A DNA stretch of 64,000 nucleotides from Podospora bellae-mahoneyi (Eukaryota; Ascomycota; Sordariomycetes; Sordariales; Podosporaceae), in the NCBI RefSeq assembly GCF_035222275.1, contig NC_085881.1:868001-932000 (forward strand), given 5' to 3'. Under the pieces are notes generated by a model. It had not been told where the DNA came from and searched no databases. It saw nothing but the letters and a program-made list of their open reading frames with translations. A program made the position numbers and the translations under genes. Position 1 is the first letter of the stretch; the number at the start of each line of letters is the position of its first letter. Below are positions 42,501-54,660 of this stretch, piece by piece.

Positions 42501-45500
42501 TCTATCATTAAGAGAGACCAAAACCATCGTCGCCTGCCCGAATACCGTCATAATTGACGGGATTGGACAGTGTGTTCGCCGCCGCCCCCCGAGCCAGAAT
42601 CTCACGTCGAGGTTGCAATACCATGCTGGATTTTTGGTTGCCTTATACGTACCACCGCCATCCATCCGTTACTTATCAGTTGTCAGAGAGTCCTGAAGAT
42701 GGCCGAGTCTAGCTCAATAGGGGAAAACCACCGGTGTTTGTTGCTGTCAGCTTTGAGCATCATGTGGCAACCGGATGGGAGTCAACAAACATTTTGCAAG
42801 GTCAACCTCCTTTTGTTACACCGTGGAAACTCCTTTTATTTGGAATAAAGGCGGCTAACATGATCCAGACAAATGAAAGCCTGTATATGATAAGGGCACA
42901 GCCAGAATCTCGGTCGTCTAGAGCCAACCCAGCACCCAACAAAGCAGATCTGATGGCCGGTCGATGGCCTGAGCAACATATTGCAGGGTGTTATGACGAA
43001 ACGGAATGAGTAAGCCACATTATACGGGAATACCCAACCGTGCTAGTATGGCCGGTCAGACCTAGTAGCTAGCCCCCGTGCTTATGCTGCAGGATGATTT
43101 GTTTCTGGTTTAGGTCATGTTTCTTGTAGTCATTGCTCATCTGTAGACTGACCCTATTGTAAAACTTCTGCTACTAGTAGAGATTGGTAAACCAAGGGTT
43201 TCATTCTAAGGTAAGTGTACATCGCAATCATTCTTCATCGGTGTCAATAAGCTAACAATTATTACATGGCAGGTATGACAGTTTGTCAACCACAAAAAAT
43301 ATGAAACCCCACAACCTTGCATTTGACAGACTGACAACCCTTATTTTTATTTCAGGAGCACTTTGCTTTGATTATGTCCCCGGACGCTTTAGTCTCCTCG
43401 AGAGACGTTCAAGCTTTGCTGCGTTGATCTGATCAACGACATGGAACTTTCCCGCCTGTACTGAGCTTGTTCTGTTCGCAACATTCAACAATAAACCTCC
43501 GAAAGCCGATTTCAAACCAACACACCAAGATACACGCCCAAGAGTAGTACCACCGGCATTCGACCACAGTGAAGGATAAGATATCTTTGATCGCATTGCG
43601 GTCGTCGATGTTGTTGGCTGGGTAGCCTATAATGTCGACGTGGTAGTTCTGTGCTCAAGGGCCGGGAAAGTACCAGTTCGTTTGAATGGCTGGTGCGGGT
43701 ATCTATGCCGGCGTCCTCAATCAAACCAACCATCACCTCTGGTTGGATCGTGGTGCTCTAGAGACCAAGCCACTGATCCTCTACGAGCTTGAGCTCTGAT
43801 TCGAGGGGGCTGTTCCTGACGACGATAAGCTGCTGGTAGTGAAAGGTGACTCGTTGTTGGTGGAGTTGGGTTTGCTGTGAGAAAGATCTCGGCGAGTCTG
43901 TGTGAACTCGGTGCCTCTTTTCCCATACCATTTCCCGGACGGGAGACGGCTGGTTGAACGAATAGGGGATGAGGCGAGCATGACGAGGAACTCAATTCGG
44001 TGGCTTTGGCTCAGGGAGACGAGGGTGCTATAACCTTTGGGCGGGTTCAACCCCCCCCTTTAATAGGTGAGGGGGGATGCCCTCAGCCTCCATGTTTTGG
44101 CCCCCGACATGATGTGTGATCGACTCACCGAGCTGGGTGGTTGAACTGGTTGCTGAATCAGCCTCTTACGATCTCCTCACTGGCATTCGACCACCCACGT
44201 CCTCCAAATGCTCGACGTCCAGCGGCAGTCCACCCAAACGACCATTTGTGCAACCATGAATATGCGGCTAGATGGACAGAATCAGGATAGTCACGGCCTT
44301 AAGGCTGGACTGTAGGGTAGGAGATGGTCTCGGCATCAGCGGTATGTGGGGGTTGGCGCAAGTCGACTGGGTGTTGGATGACGAGGGCGTCGCTTTGGGC
44401 TTGCTGCGTGTCAGCATCTAGGCCGTCCCAGCAGACAAGTGCTGATCAGCGAACGACGGCCCTGTGATATGATATACGGCAGCGGCAGGTCAAAAATGCG
44501 GAGGGACTGTGCTGAAAGAGCACATTACATTTGTCACGGATACTACAGGTCACCTCTCACGTGAGTTTGACGGATGGTGGTGGCGGTAGTGGTGATGGTT
44601 AGCCGTGGCTTGCCCCGACTGAGCTGAGCACCAGGATCAATACCAGGCCGATCGCCGTCCAGGGGTTCTCCGCATTCCGGGAGACGGCCACGCTAACAAA
44701 CGCCCCCGAACACCCGGGCGGACTTGCTCCGTTCAACGGTCTGGATAAGGGGAGTTTTTTCAGCTCGCCCGGTACCGAAGAAATAGTGAAGTGGCGGGCC
44801 CCCAAGCTCGACCGTTGCGATCTCAACGTCGATGGTGTTGGTTCCGAGAAAAGAAAGCCCCGATTTAGCAGAGAGACTACCCGACTTTTTTTTTGGGGTG
44901 GCTTGCGGCTGGATAAAAACGGCAGCCGGCACAACGGTTTTTTTTCTCGGTTGCGAGTGCAACAACGTTGTTTCTTGGGGTGCTTATCCCCTCTCGAGTG
45001 TTCCCCCCATTTACCCTAATATCCAGGGTACTTTTTCGCAACCGGCCTTTTAATATGGAGAGCGAATCCCTTTGGACGGTTGTTATCTTGGATCAATTGT
45101 AACAGGCCCGGACTTGCTATAGTGGGAAGTAGGAGGTACTATGTGGAAAATGTCTTGGATCGGTGTTTTTTTCTGGGCTGGCTGGCTGAGGTGGAGATTA
45201 ATTAGGCAGGTTGATTGATGGGACGCATTCCAGGTGTTCTTTTTTGTCCTTCTTTTTTCTAATTTGTTTAGTTGATGCTTTTTTCTTCTCTTTTGACATT
45301 TTTGGGAAGTGGATGTTGAGAAACGACGATATCGCGACAGCGTTTGCGAAGCGCAACGAGCAGTGAATTCTTGGCGCAACAAAAGCGACGCTCACCGGCA
45401 GGCGCACACGTGTTACAACAGGGAAATACTCAGAGGGAAAAGGGCGACAGGCTTGAAAAGAAGCGCTGAATTAAGACGGGTCGGACAAAAGTCGGGAGGG

Positions 45501-45654
45501 AACGCGGTGGGACGTCAAAGTCGACACGTATAAGCGAGACTGGACGACATCACACCGCTCAGGAGTCGTTTGGGAGCATTCATCTCGCGTTTTCCAGCGA
45601 ATCAACAACATAAGTTGGAAGTTGGGGGCCGATTGGGACAAGAGGGACTTCAGC
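39583..45654. other. 6.1-kb gene-poor region
   Basis: No recognisable gene. Weak frames on the minus strand are 42068-42508 (146 codons), 43717-44050 (three overlapping frames) and 44599-44934 (111 codons with a hydrophobic C-terminus). A short (TA)n run is near 40291. The region may hold relics or unrecognised small genes. Confidence 0.35.
44599..44934 (-). CDS. Uncertain ORF with hydrophobic C-terminus, 111 codons
   Basis: An ATG-initiated minus ORF ending in NPWTAIGLVLILVLSSVGAS. The overlapping frame (44693-44965) is also protein-like (TNTIDVEIATVELGG, PPLHYFFGTGRAEKTP), so a spliced or shifted gene is possible. No domain is recognised. Confidence 0.2.
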   Translation of the reverse strand: MCRLPFLSSRKPPQKKSRVVSLLNRGFLFSEPTPSTLRSQRSSLGARHFTISSVPGELKKLPLSRPLNGASPPGCSGAFVSVAVSRNAENPWTAIGLVLILVLSSVGASHG

Positions 45655-46715
45655 ATGGCACTCGACGACAAAATGTCGCCATCAATAACAACAACACCGA
45701 TGGGATCGTTACCTACCCTCCGACGCAAACTGATTAGACTAGTCCTCACTCGTGGCATATTCATCACCACAGTCGTTTACGTCTTTCTACTATCACTAAT
45801 AGTAGGGGTACAAGCCGCCCTGCCGGCAGAGTTTACAAACTCGTTTGATGAGCTGGGGGAAGGGGGCAGCATTGGGTTGACGTGGGAAGGGGTGAAGCCA
45901 GAGTACTTTCCCTTGAGCATCACCGCGCAGGTGATTGATAAGGGAGAGGATGGGAGCGGGAGTAAAGTTACCGTTTACAAGGTTAATATCACTGGTGAGT
46001 CAGACGCCCTTCTTTGCAGTCGTGATGGATGATGGCTGGGAGAGAAAGGAAGGACGATATGATATTATGATCAAGACAGAGAAGAGAAGGACTGTGTCGA
46101 AAAGAGAGGGGGCTTCTTCGTGGCTGTTGTTATCAAGACGGAATGATATATGGATGGTTTTGGTTTTCAGCGGTATATTGCCGTTGTGCATGATCGTGTT
46201 TGGCTTGACCGAGTGCTGATATCTCATCTTCACAACTCCAGCCGCAGCAACAGGCAGCTCATACGTCTGGACTAACATGCCCCGCCCCCTCCGATGGATC
46301 AAGTCAGGGCTGTACCAGCTCGAACTCAAGCCATCAGCCTGGACAGATGATGGTGAAGCGCCCGTGTTGGCGAGGTCACCGTTTTTCAGTGTGGGGAATT
46401 ACGTCCCGCCTGTTCCGAGTCCAAGTGAGAGTTCATCTCCTGTAAGTTTTATTTGACCTACCTACTTGCCTTGGTACCAATGGATAGTGAGTGAGGCTGA
46501 CATGACATGTGGGAAAGGAACCCTCGAAAGGGGATAAAGAGTCGTCGTCTGGCGGGGGCGACGTGAGTAAGCCGGTTGCTATTGGGGTGGGAGTCGCGAT
46601 TGGTGTGCCGAGCTTGGTTGGGTTGGTGGTTGTTGGCTGGTTTTTTAGACGGAAGTATAAGAGGGCGCGGGCGGAGAAGAGGAGGTTGAAAAGGAGCGAG
46701 TTTGTTATTTACTGA
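45655..46715 (+). CDS. Kre9/Knh1-like secretory single-pass membrane protein (245 aa), three exons
   Basis: Exons are 45655-45994, 46242-46441 and 46518-46715. Introns are 247 nt (GTGAGT to CTCCAG) and 76 nt (GTAAGT to GAAAG, branch GCTGAC); total 738 nt in phase. The N-terminus has a basic stretch and then a hydrophobic signal or anchor (GIFITTVVYVFLLSLIVGVQ). The luminal part fits the Kre9/Knh1-like Ser/Thr-rich membrane family: FTNSFDELGEGGSIGLTWEG, then KVTVYKVNIT and SGLYQLELKPSAW. A second membrane helix (AIGVGVAIGVPSLVGLVVVG) is followed by a short, very basic cytoplasmic tail (RRKYKRARAEKRRLKR). The start at 45655 is the first ATG. Relatives act at the cell surface in wall beta-glucan assembly or as small adhesins; the exact role is unknown. 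Confidence 0.72.
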
Positions 46716-48835
46716 GATAACCGTCGAATGTGAAGAGGTGTGAGTTTACTCCTGAGGGGCCGAGAATCGTGGACCCGGGGGGAGGCGGCATGTTGAGAGG
46801 ATGATTGGTTCGGTGGGCTCGGATGTTGGATGTGTTGTTGGGTGATGCGGAGTGGTATGTACCTGGTGAGAAAGGGAGACGGGAATAAGGGGGACCCTTC
46901 CGACGGGAGGTGATGCTGACGGGAAAGCTTATTGGGTGGTGCTATGGGTGTTGTGCCGCAATTAAGGGACGGCTGTGAAGGGGGGGTGACGTTGTGGGTT
47001 GTATTATGCGGGATATGGGATGAAGATGTTTGGGTGATCGATTCAGGGCTGATTCCTCGAGATGGGAAACACGGTCAGGTATTGTGGTCTTGCTGTTGAA
47101 CCAAGGTTGACAGGCTGGATATTCCCATTTAAGGGGGCTCTTGATGAGAGAGGAAATTCAGTCTGTTCCAAAGCATCGAACGGCATCTCGGCACGATTGA
47201 TGACGATGGCAGCACGTGGGTGAGATATGTAATTCAAACCGCGCGCCTGCAATGAACTTGTGCAAGCCAGTGAAAGGAAGGCGCGAGCGTATCTGTGGTG
47301 CCTTGCATAGCGCATTTTGTGGTGGTGGTGTATTTATTCAAGATGAGTTCGGAAAGAGCGGAAACTATTTTGACTGCGCCCACTTTTTGACATTTGTTCC
47401 ACTTCTTGATTTTTGGCACTTTGTGATAGCAGTGCTTTTCGATCATTATCTTATAGTGGAAAGGGGATCATCGATTTGGTTACTCGATTTCAGAGCTTGC
47501 TTCCCCAGTGACTGGTTCAAGGGTTCAAAAAGATCGACACAGTTCTACAGAATCTAGAACTTCAGCCCGGTCGGTTGGGATTTGGATTAAGCTCATGTTT
47601 GAACAACGTCTCTCCTGGGAGGAGCGATCAATCTCCAAAAGTGGGTTGCGGATTGCCGCTATCGACAACGTCAAAAGTTCTGGACTTTGGGTTTAAGATG
47701 GCGGCGGATATTTTTTTCATCTGGTCTGAAATGGATGGTGGTTGATGACAGGTGCTTGGCCGCTCATGCGTGCTGTACCGAACCATCAACAAGACGAGGC
47801 CCTGGCTCTCTGACACAGCCAACAAAAAATTCACAACTCATCACGTCGGCCAGTCCTGGAATTTGTTTCCTTTTGTTAGCTACCCCTGAAGGAGGAGGGG
47901 GGGCCCGCCGCGCGCAGACGCTGGCGATGTTCCTGCATTCTTGGCCCCTCTTGGGGACCCCACTGTTTGTTTCCAAGAATGGAACCTCGGCAACAGCCTC
48001 GAGGGTCCCCCCTGGGCTTACCGCTCCACTCAAGGTCTTTTCCCCGGTAACACTCGAGCGCTTTTCGAGAAACGAATGACACCCTCCCGTCGAGCACAGG
48101 TCATGGGGTGATTATTAGGGGTTCACGATACGAGGGCCGAGCCATTGGGGGTCGAAGTGCGTAATGGCACGCAAGAAGAAACTGCTTGTTGGTAGACGAT
48201 GGGTGGTGGTGGTGGTGGTGGTGATGGTGGTTCAATCAACAGGTGAAGTAAAGCAAACAAAAGGTCAAAGTGCAGAAGGCATGTCGCTTACACTGTTAGG
48301 TTGGCCAATGAGAAGAGGAGGAACTTTGTCCCCTATCCAAATTGACCATCGCAACTCCACGGCGTCGAGACAGAGATGGAGCCGCCGGCCGTGTTGGCGA
48401 GACCGCAACGTCCCGCAGGGGATCCCTTCTCAACAGGTCCCAAAGGGGAATAAACATCTCTTGGTCAACGCTGCCGAAACGATGGGCGGGCCCGGTGACA
48501 ACAAACACTGCCCAGGCTCCCGGTGATGGAGGGTAGGTGTGCATGATGATGGAGTCCGATCCCATGCCTTGCCTGCTGAGCCTCGCAGTCTCCGTGCCTC
48601 CCCGGCACACGGGGCGGCCAGCCTTTCGCCCCTATAAGCCGTGTGATGCCACCACGAGCACCCTTTACATCCCTTTCCTGTGCTTGATGCTTCTCTCCAG
48701 CCAAGCTATCCAAGCTGCCTCTTAACAACACCAGAGCATTCTTGCTCGTCCTCTGACGTATCGCACGTCCAACATTCGTTACTAGTATCATCATACCACC
48801 GACATTCTTTATTTGCTTCACAGAGGAGAAACACC
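46716..48835. other. Intergenic region upstream of the GH16 gene
   Basis: No supported gene in 2.1 kb. It includes G-rich sequence just after 46715 and the GH16 promoter at its right end. Short ORFs on both strands look random. Confidence 0.4.
48631..48640 (+). promoter_or_regulatory. Possible TATA element of the GH16 gene
   Basis: CCTATAAGCC lies about 200 bp upstream of the GH16 ATG and is followed by pyrimidine-rich sequence typical of fungal core promoters. It is based on pattern only. Confidence 0.3.
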
Positions 48836-51289
48836 ATGTCTCCATCATTCTCTAAGCTGGGCGCTTTTGCCCTGGCTCTTGCCTCTGGCGTCACTGCCAC
48901 TCAGAAGTACGTCCTCTCCGAGGAGTACACACCATCCAACCTTTTCGAGAACTTCGAGTTCATGGAGTTCAAGGGGAACGACGAAGACCCCAACAGGGGA
49001 CATGTACGGTATCAAAGCCAGGCCGACGCCCTCCAGCTTGGTCTCATCGATCCCGTCAATACCGACGACGTTTTCATCGGTGTCGACTACACCAAGTGGG
49101 CCGAACATGGCCGTGAGAGTGTCAGAATCGAGAGTTTGAACTCGTACAACAAGGGTCTCTTCATCGCCGAGTTTACTCACTTGCCCAAGGCCGTTTGCGG
49201 TGCCTGGCCAGCTTTCTGGCTGACTGGTGAGCAGTGGCCCACGCATGGCGAGATTGATATCTATGAGGGATGGAACTTGAACCCGCAGAACAAGGTCGTT
49301 GGCCATACCGAGGTGAAGACCGCTGGTGTGTGCAAGATTGACACTGATATCAGCTCTGGCTTCGTCCATTACCCTGACTGCGATGTCGTGGCCGAGGGCC
49401 AGCCCATCAACGCTGGTTGCGCACTTGATGAGGGTAACAATCTCTTTGGTAACCCCAACGGTGGTATCTGTAAGTGCTCCACATCCCCAGGCTCTTGACA
49501 CCAGAGGGAACATGCTAATCACTGATGTTCCTCAGGGGCCACTGAGTGGACTGAGACCACCTTCAAGGTCTGGAGCTGGGCTCGCGGCGCCGAGCCCCGG
49601 GATGTCGCCAGTGGATCGCCCGATCCTCTGAGCTGGGGGCCCCCTAGCTTCGCTCTTACTCCCAAGAGCTGCGATGTCAGAAGTGCCTTCAAGGATATGC
49701 GCATGGTCCTCAACATCAACTTCTGCGGTGATGCTGCTAGTAACACCTGGAACATTGGTGGCAGTGACTCTTGCGCTGCCAAGACTGGCTATGCCGAGTG
49801 CTACAAGTATGTCAGAGATCACGGCGCTGACTTTGAAGACGTTTTCTGGAAGGTCAAGGGCATCAGCGTCTACCAGCTTGAGGATGCCGCTACCTCTACC
49901 AGCACCACTGTTTCCAGCACCACCAGCACCACCGAGACTGTGACCTCTGCTGAGCCTACCGTGACCGAGACTGCCTCTGAGACTGTATCCGAGGAGCCTA
50001 CTTCCACCATCACCTCCGACTCTGAGGAGCCCACCGCTACCGAGACGGCTACTGAGACTGCCACCGAGTCTGCCACCGAGTCTGCCGCCGAGTCTGCTAC
50101 CGAGACTGCCTCCGAGACTGTTACTGAGACCACCTCCGAGTCTGCCACCGAGACTGTGGAGGTTACCACTACCAGCGAGACCGCCACCACCACTGACGGC
50201 CCTGAGCCAACCCTGACCACCGAGGCCCCCGAGACCACCACCACCGCCAGCCCCGGTGATGAGGATGAGGATGACGTCTGCTCGGATGACGAGGAGGAGA
50301 CCACCACCACCGATATTGCTACTGCTACTGAGACCGAGACCGTCGAGCAACCTACCGAGACCGCTGAGCCTACTGGCGAGCCCACCGAGACTGCTGAGCC
50401 TTCCGCTGAGCCCACTGATGCTGAGACCACTGGCGTTGACCCTACCGAGACTGCCGTCCCCACCGAGACCGGTTCCGACGAGGTCACCACCACTGCCCAG
50501 GAGTTCACCACCTCGACCATCTTCGCCACCGAAACCTTCACTGTTACCTCGTGCGCTCCCAGCGTCACCTCTTGCCCCGGTCGCGTCGTGACCTCCGTTG
50601 TCGCCATCGGCACCACCGTCTGCCCCGTCACTCCCACCGTCACCGCCAACCCTGAGCCTACCGAGACCGCCACTCTCCCTGACGGCTGGACCACCTCCAC
50701 CGTCTACGCCACCGAGGTCATCACCGTCTCTTCCTGCCCTCCCACCGTTGTCGACTGCCCCAGCCACGTCGTGACTTCCATTGTTGCCGTTGGCACCACC
50801 GTCTGCCCTATTGGTAGCGCCACCGTTCCGGGCGAGGGTGTTCCCACCGACGTCCCTACCGTCGGCGTGCCTGGCGAGGGCGTTCCTGGCGAGGGTGTCC
50901 CTACTGATGTCCCTACCGGCGGTGTTCCCACCGGTGGCATCCCCAACATTGACACCACCCTCACCACTCTCTTCACCTCGACCGGCACCAGGACCGTCAC
51001 CCTCACCGGCGATGTCGAGCAGTCCACCAGCGTTCCCCCCGTTGTCGTCCCCGTCCCCACCGGTGGTGCCCCCATCAACAGCGGAAACAACGGCACTTTT
51101 GTACCCCAGCCCCCCACCAAGCCTGCGTATACCTACTCTCCTGAGGTTACGCTCCCCTTGGTGCCCATCAACGAGCAGACTCCCGCTCCTGGGCCTACCA
51201 AGCTCCCGATTGTTGAGGTGAACGGTGCGGGCAGGATGGCTGTTGGTGGGTTGATGGGTGTGGTTGCTGCTTTGGCGCTTGTGCTTTAA
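48836..51289 (+). CDS. GPI-anchored GH16 endo-beta-1,3(4)-glucanase-like wall protein (795 aa), two exons
   Basis: Exon 1 is 48836-49469. The intron is 49470-49535 (donor GTAAGT, branch CTAAT, acceptor CCTCAG). Exon 2 is 49536-51289; total 2388 nt. The signal peptide is about residues 1-21 (SKLGAFALALASGVTA). The GH16 domain spans about 25-325, with CGAWPAFWLTGEQWP and catalytic GEIDIYEGWN (Glu139, Asp141, Glu144), the ExDxxE form of the family. A Ser/Thr/Glu-rich stalk (about 327-530) is followed by two repeats around TSCPGRVVTSVVAIGTTVCP and DCPSHVVTSIVAVGTTVCP, then GVPTDVP/GVPGEGVP repeats. A hydrophobic end (GGLMGVVAALALVL) marks GPI attachment. Family members hydrolyse or remodel wall beta-glucan outside the cell. 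It lies 2.1 kb downstream of the Kre9-like gene, same strand. Confidence 0.9.
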
Positions 51290-52290
51290 ATTTGTTTTCT
51301 GATTTGTTTTTTCATTGGATGAGTGGAGGAGATAGAGGGGCAAGTTTTGAAAATAATATAATTTCTTGGATAAGAATTTTTGGTTTTATTGTTTTTTTTT
51401 TTTTTGGCATATGCATGTGTTAGCGTAGCGAGTTGTCTGTCTCTCTGAGTGTGTCTCTTTTGTATGTAAAGAAGTAAATTGAAGAAGGAAGATAGTAAAG
51501 AGGTTGAGCTTTGGAGATGATGCTGATCCGGGTGTTGATGGGTGTTTTTTTGTTGGCGTTTTGTGGGTCGGTTTATGCCTCTTTACTTACCTCCAGGTCC
51601 TTTATCCTCGTTGTTATACACCACGGCTACTACTTTTCAACTCGGAAGTTCTCACCCTGCTTGACATGTTGGCCCCCCAGACTCCTGATAGGACTTGTCC
51701 TAGACAGTGGTCTCAGTCGTGCAAGACTCTCGGAGTCCGAGTCTTTGAAAGGGTATGTCATCCACCTGTCTCTGTTCTGGCCAAGCTAAGACACGCTGTT
51801 TACACAAACCTTTGTGCTCCATACATCTGAAACATACTCTTTGGCGTAGCACCCTTTCTCATCACCTACCTCCTCTCTCCTATTTACCTTCCCGACCTGT
51901 AACCCGGCTTACTTTAGTTTAAACTTGTTGACAAGTTACCAAGGCCCTCATTTCCTCTAAATGCGTCTTGCGAGGCTAGTTTAAGCTGTTATATAGGATG
52001 GTGATCAATTGTACATGCATCTTAATCAGCACATACTCTTGTTTGCGCATGGGCATGGATAAAGCCACCGTCTTTTACCAAGTAGGATGACAATAGGACG
52101 TGTATATAAAAGCAGCGCAATGTCTTCTATCTACTCTTGCAAAAACAAAATATACACACAGCTCAGAAGCAAACAGCCACCCCCATCCGGCCGGCGCTCA
52201 CCCACCTTGAACAAAAAACCAAAAAAAAAAACACAAAAAAAAAGCAAACGTATATCATGACTATGTATGACCCCCCTCACCTCATCCCAT
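51290..52290. other. Convergent intergenic region between GH16 and GCS1
   Basis: AT-rich 3' flanks, with a T-run near 51390-51405 and an A-rich stretch near 52208-52245. No supported gene. Confidence 0.4.
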
Positions 52291-54660
52291 CTAAAACCCC
52301 CCCAGCAGTTTCTCAACCCCCCTACCCAACCCTTTAAACCCCTTCCCCTTTGCCTCCCTCTCTCCAATCTCAATCACATTGCCCACCAAATCCTTGTTCA
52401 CCTCCTCACTAACCACACTATCCCTCCTGTACCCCTCGTGCCCCTTGACAAACTCCCTAATCCACCTCGCCGCCGTCCACAACTCCCCACTCGCCCTCTT
52501 CCTGATCAAATCCAAATACCTCGCCAACTGACACCTGGTCGCCACGTCCACATTGACCGAGTCCAGATAACTCTCCACAAGCGGGATCAAACCCGGAAAC
52601 TCCCCCTCCTCGTCGCCATTGATGACCTCGTTGACAGTCATGAGCTTGTACTCATCTTCCACCGGACCAACAGGCGACGGAGGGCGCGAGTTGGCCCTGC
52701 TGCCACCGCCACCAGAGCGGGGGGTGTTGGTGCCTGAGCCTGAGCCCCTCGACGGCCGGGAGGAGAAGAGGTTACGCCTAAACCAAAACTTCTCCTGAAG
52801 GACAGCATCCCGCTTGTGGGCGGTCTCCATGTTTTCGTCGACTTTGGTGATGGGGATGTAGAAATTGAGGTCAAACGACAAAATCACCCTCGTGATGAGG
52901 ACCATAAAGACCGAAAAGGCCGCGTTTTCGAAGTCGGTAATTTGAATCTCCATTGGGCGGAACTCTACCCTCCAGCCGATGTTGTTGTCCGCTGGGGGAG
53001 GCTTGAAGCGCATGTGCTGCCAGTTGGTGCTTTGGATGTTCTCAAAGTGGTCCGTCTTGGAGAGGTCGAGGACTTCCAGGTCTTCGTTGAAGATGACGAT
53101 GGGGTCGCGGATGAAGAGGTGAGCGAAGTGGGTGGCGAGGCGGTCGTCCATGCCGCCGTCGAGGAGCTGCTGCTTGATTTCGGGGTCGATGACTAGGTTG
53201 GGATCGAGGTATTCTTCCCTCAGCCTGGGGTCTTCGGAGATGTAGGTCGAGTTGGAGGCATATCTCGACTTAGGAATACGCCAGCGGTCGTTTTGTAGAG
53301 GCTTCTCGCCTAGTTCTTCGGCAGTGCGATCATCAACAGCTTTGCTGATCTGATTCCACCTCACATCGGTATCGGCGAGGAAACCCTTGTAGATTGGTGT
53401 GGCAGCCGTCAGCGCCAGGAGGATGGGGCCGAGGGGTGAGAGCTGGTCGTACATCTTTCTACCCTCGGTGATGTTCTTTGCTTGGAAGGTGATCTGAAGA
53501 CAGCAAGAGCCCATGCCGAACGCCATGGCATCCATGTGAATAAAGTTGTCTGGTGCGGCGCCATTCCGGACGTCGTCGTCTTCGGGCCAGTTGTGAAGGT
53601 CGTAGTTGACAGTTGGGTCCTTCCACGGCCATGGCGTGTTCTCATCTCTGAACACAGGTACGTTGACCTGTACTTTGCGGCCACGCCGGGATCGGATGTT
53701 GGCAGCGAGCGTTGGGAAACGAATGTGAGGATTGGCGATTTCATCGGGGACAAATTGTGACCTCAGTTTGGGTCCCGAGACTGGATAATGGGGTTCAGTG
53801 AAAACGCCAGGGCTACCTATCCTGGGGAAGGTTGTCAAGGTGATTGGGTACTCATTAGGCAACATGTGATCCTTGGCAATGGCTCGCCTGCGTCGTGTTA
53901 GAAGAAGGATTCTTACTCGAGCTTACTGGTGTACATACCTTAACTTCATATCAGGCTCAACATGCAAGAGCTCCTTGAAGTCGATGCCCCATGGCTTACC
54001 AGGGGTCGCTTCAAGCATAAATCTGCCGAATTCGGGATGGAAGACTGGGGATGGATACTTGTCCCTATGACGGTTAGTACGGACGGTCTCCTCAACAAAT
54101 CAAGCTTCTCTTACTTTGGTTTCGTCCCACCGGGGGAGGCAGGGGGCGTAACCTCCTTGGCCAGATCCTTGTCTCCAGCCAGAGCAGCGAGGATATCAGC
54201 CTGCCTCAAAGAGAGCAAAACCTTGGGGTCATCTTTGGAATATGTCACGACAAGGTACTCGACCTAGAAGTGTCTCAGCACCAGTCTACGAATCAGCACT
54301 CGAAGAAAACATACCTCGTCACCCCAAAGCATGGCATCTCTCTCCTTGACCTTGGCCTTATTCCATATCTCCAGCAATTGCTACAGGACAAAAGCAAGTG
54401 TTAGCTCGTCGCTGACCACCAAGGCTCCGGCTCTTCCCGAGATTTCCATGCAATTACAAGTGCCCTCACTCACCTTGATGCCCCAGGCCCTGACATGATG
54501 AGCCTTCGTCTTCGCCTCTGGCCAATCCAAGGCCGTTCCCAGCGCCCTTTGCAGAATATCAGCATGACGCCATACATAGACGAGAGCGAAGCGGTGTGGT
54601 GAGATGTGTATGTGTGGTGCGGGCAGGATATAAAACGGGCTATACGCACAAGAGACCCAT
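52291..54660 (-). CDS. GCS1: Glutamate-cysteine ligase catalytic subunit (673 aa), six exons
   Basis: Exons are 54660-54650, 54546-54474, 54380-54315, 54263-54115, 54064-53939 and 53887-52291. Introns of 103, 93, 51, 50 and 51 nt have donors GTGCGT, GTGAGT, GTATGT, GTAAGA and GTATGT; total 2022 nt in phase. The enzyme makes gamma-glutamylcysteine from glutamate and cysteine with ATP, the first step of glutathione synthesis, in the cytosol. Family sequence is clear: MGLLALGTALDWPEAK, LWGDEVEYLVVTYSK, FHPEFGRFMLEATPGKPWG, TLTTFPRIG, HMDAMAFGMGSCCLQITFQA, IGWRVEFRPMEIQITDFENA and NFYIPITKVDENM. Length matches eukaryotic GCS heavy chains. The first coding exon is only 11 nt. The C-terminal 150 residues carry a Gly/Ser insert (RGSGSGTNTPRSGGGGS). 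It converges with the GH16 gene. Confidence 0.93.

Noticed and set aside
49532-51343. 603-codon minus ORF, Gly/Ser-rich
   Set aside because: It is antisense to the GH16 gene. Its openness follows from the Thr/Glu/Ser/Pro codon repeats on the plus strand; it shows no independent domain.
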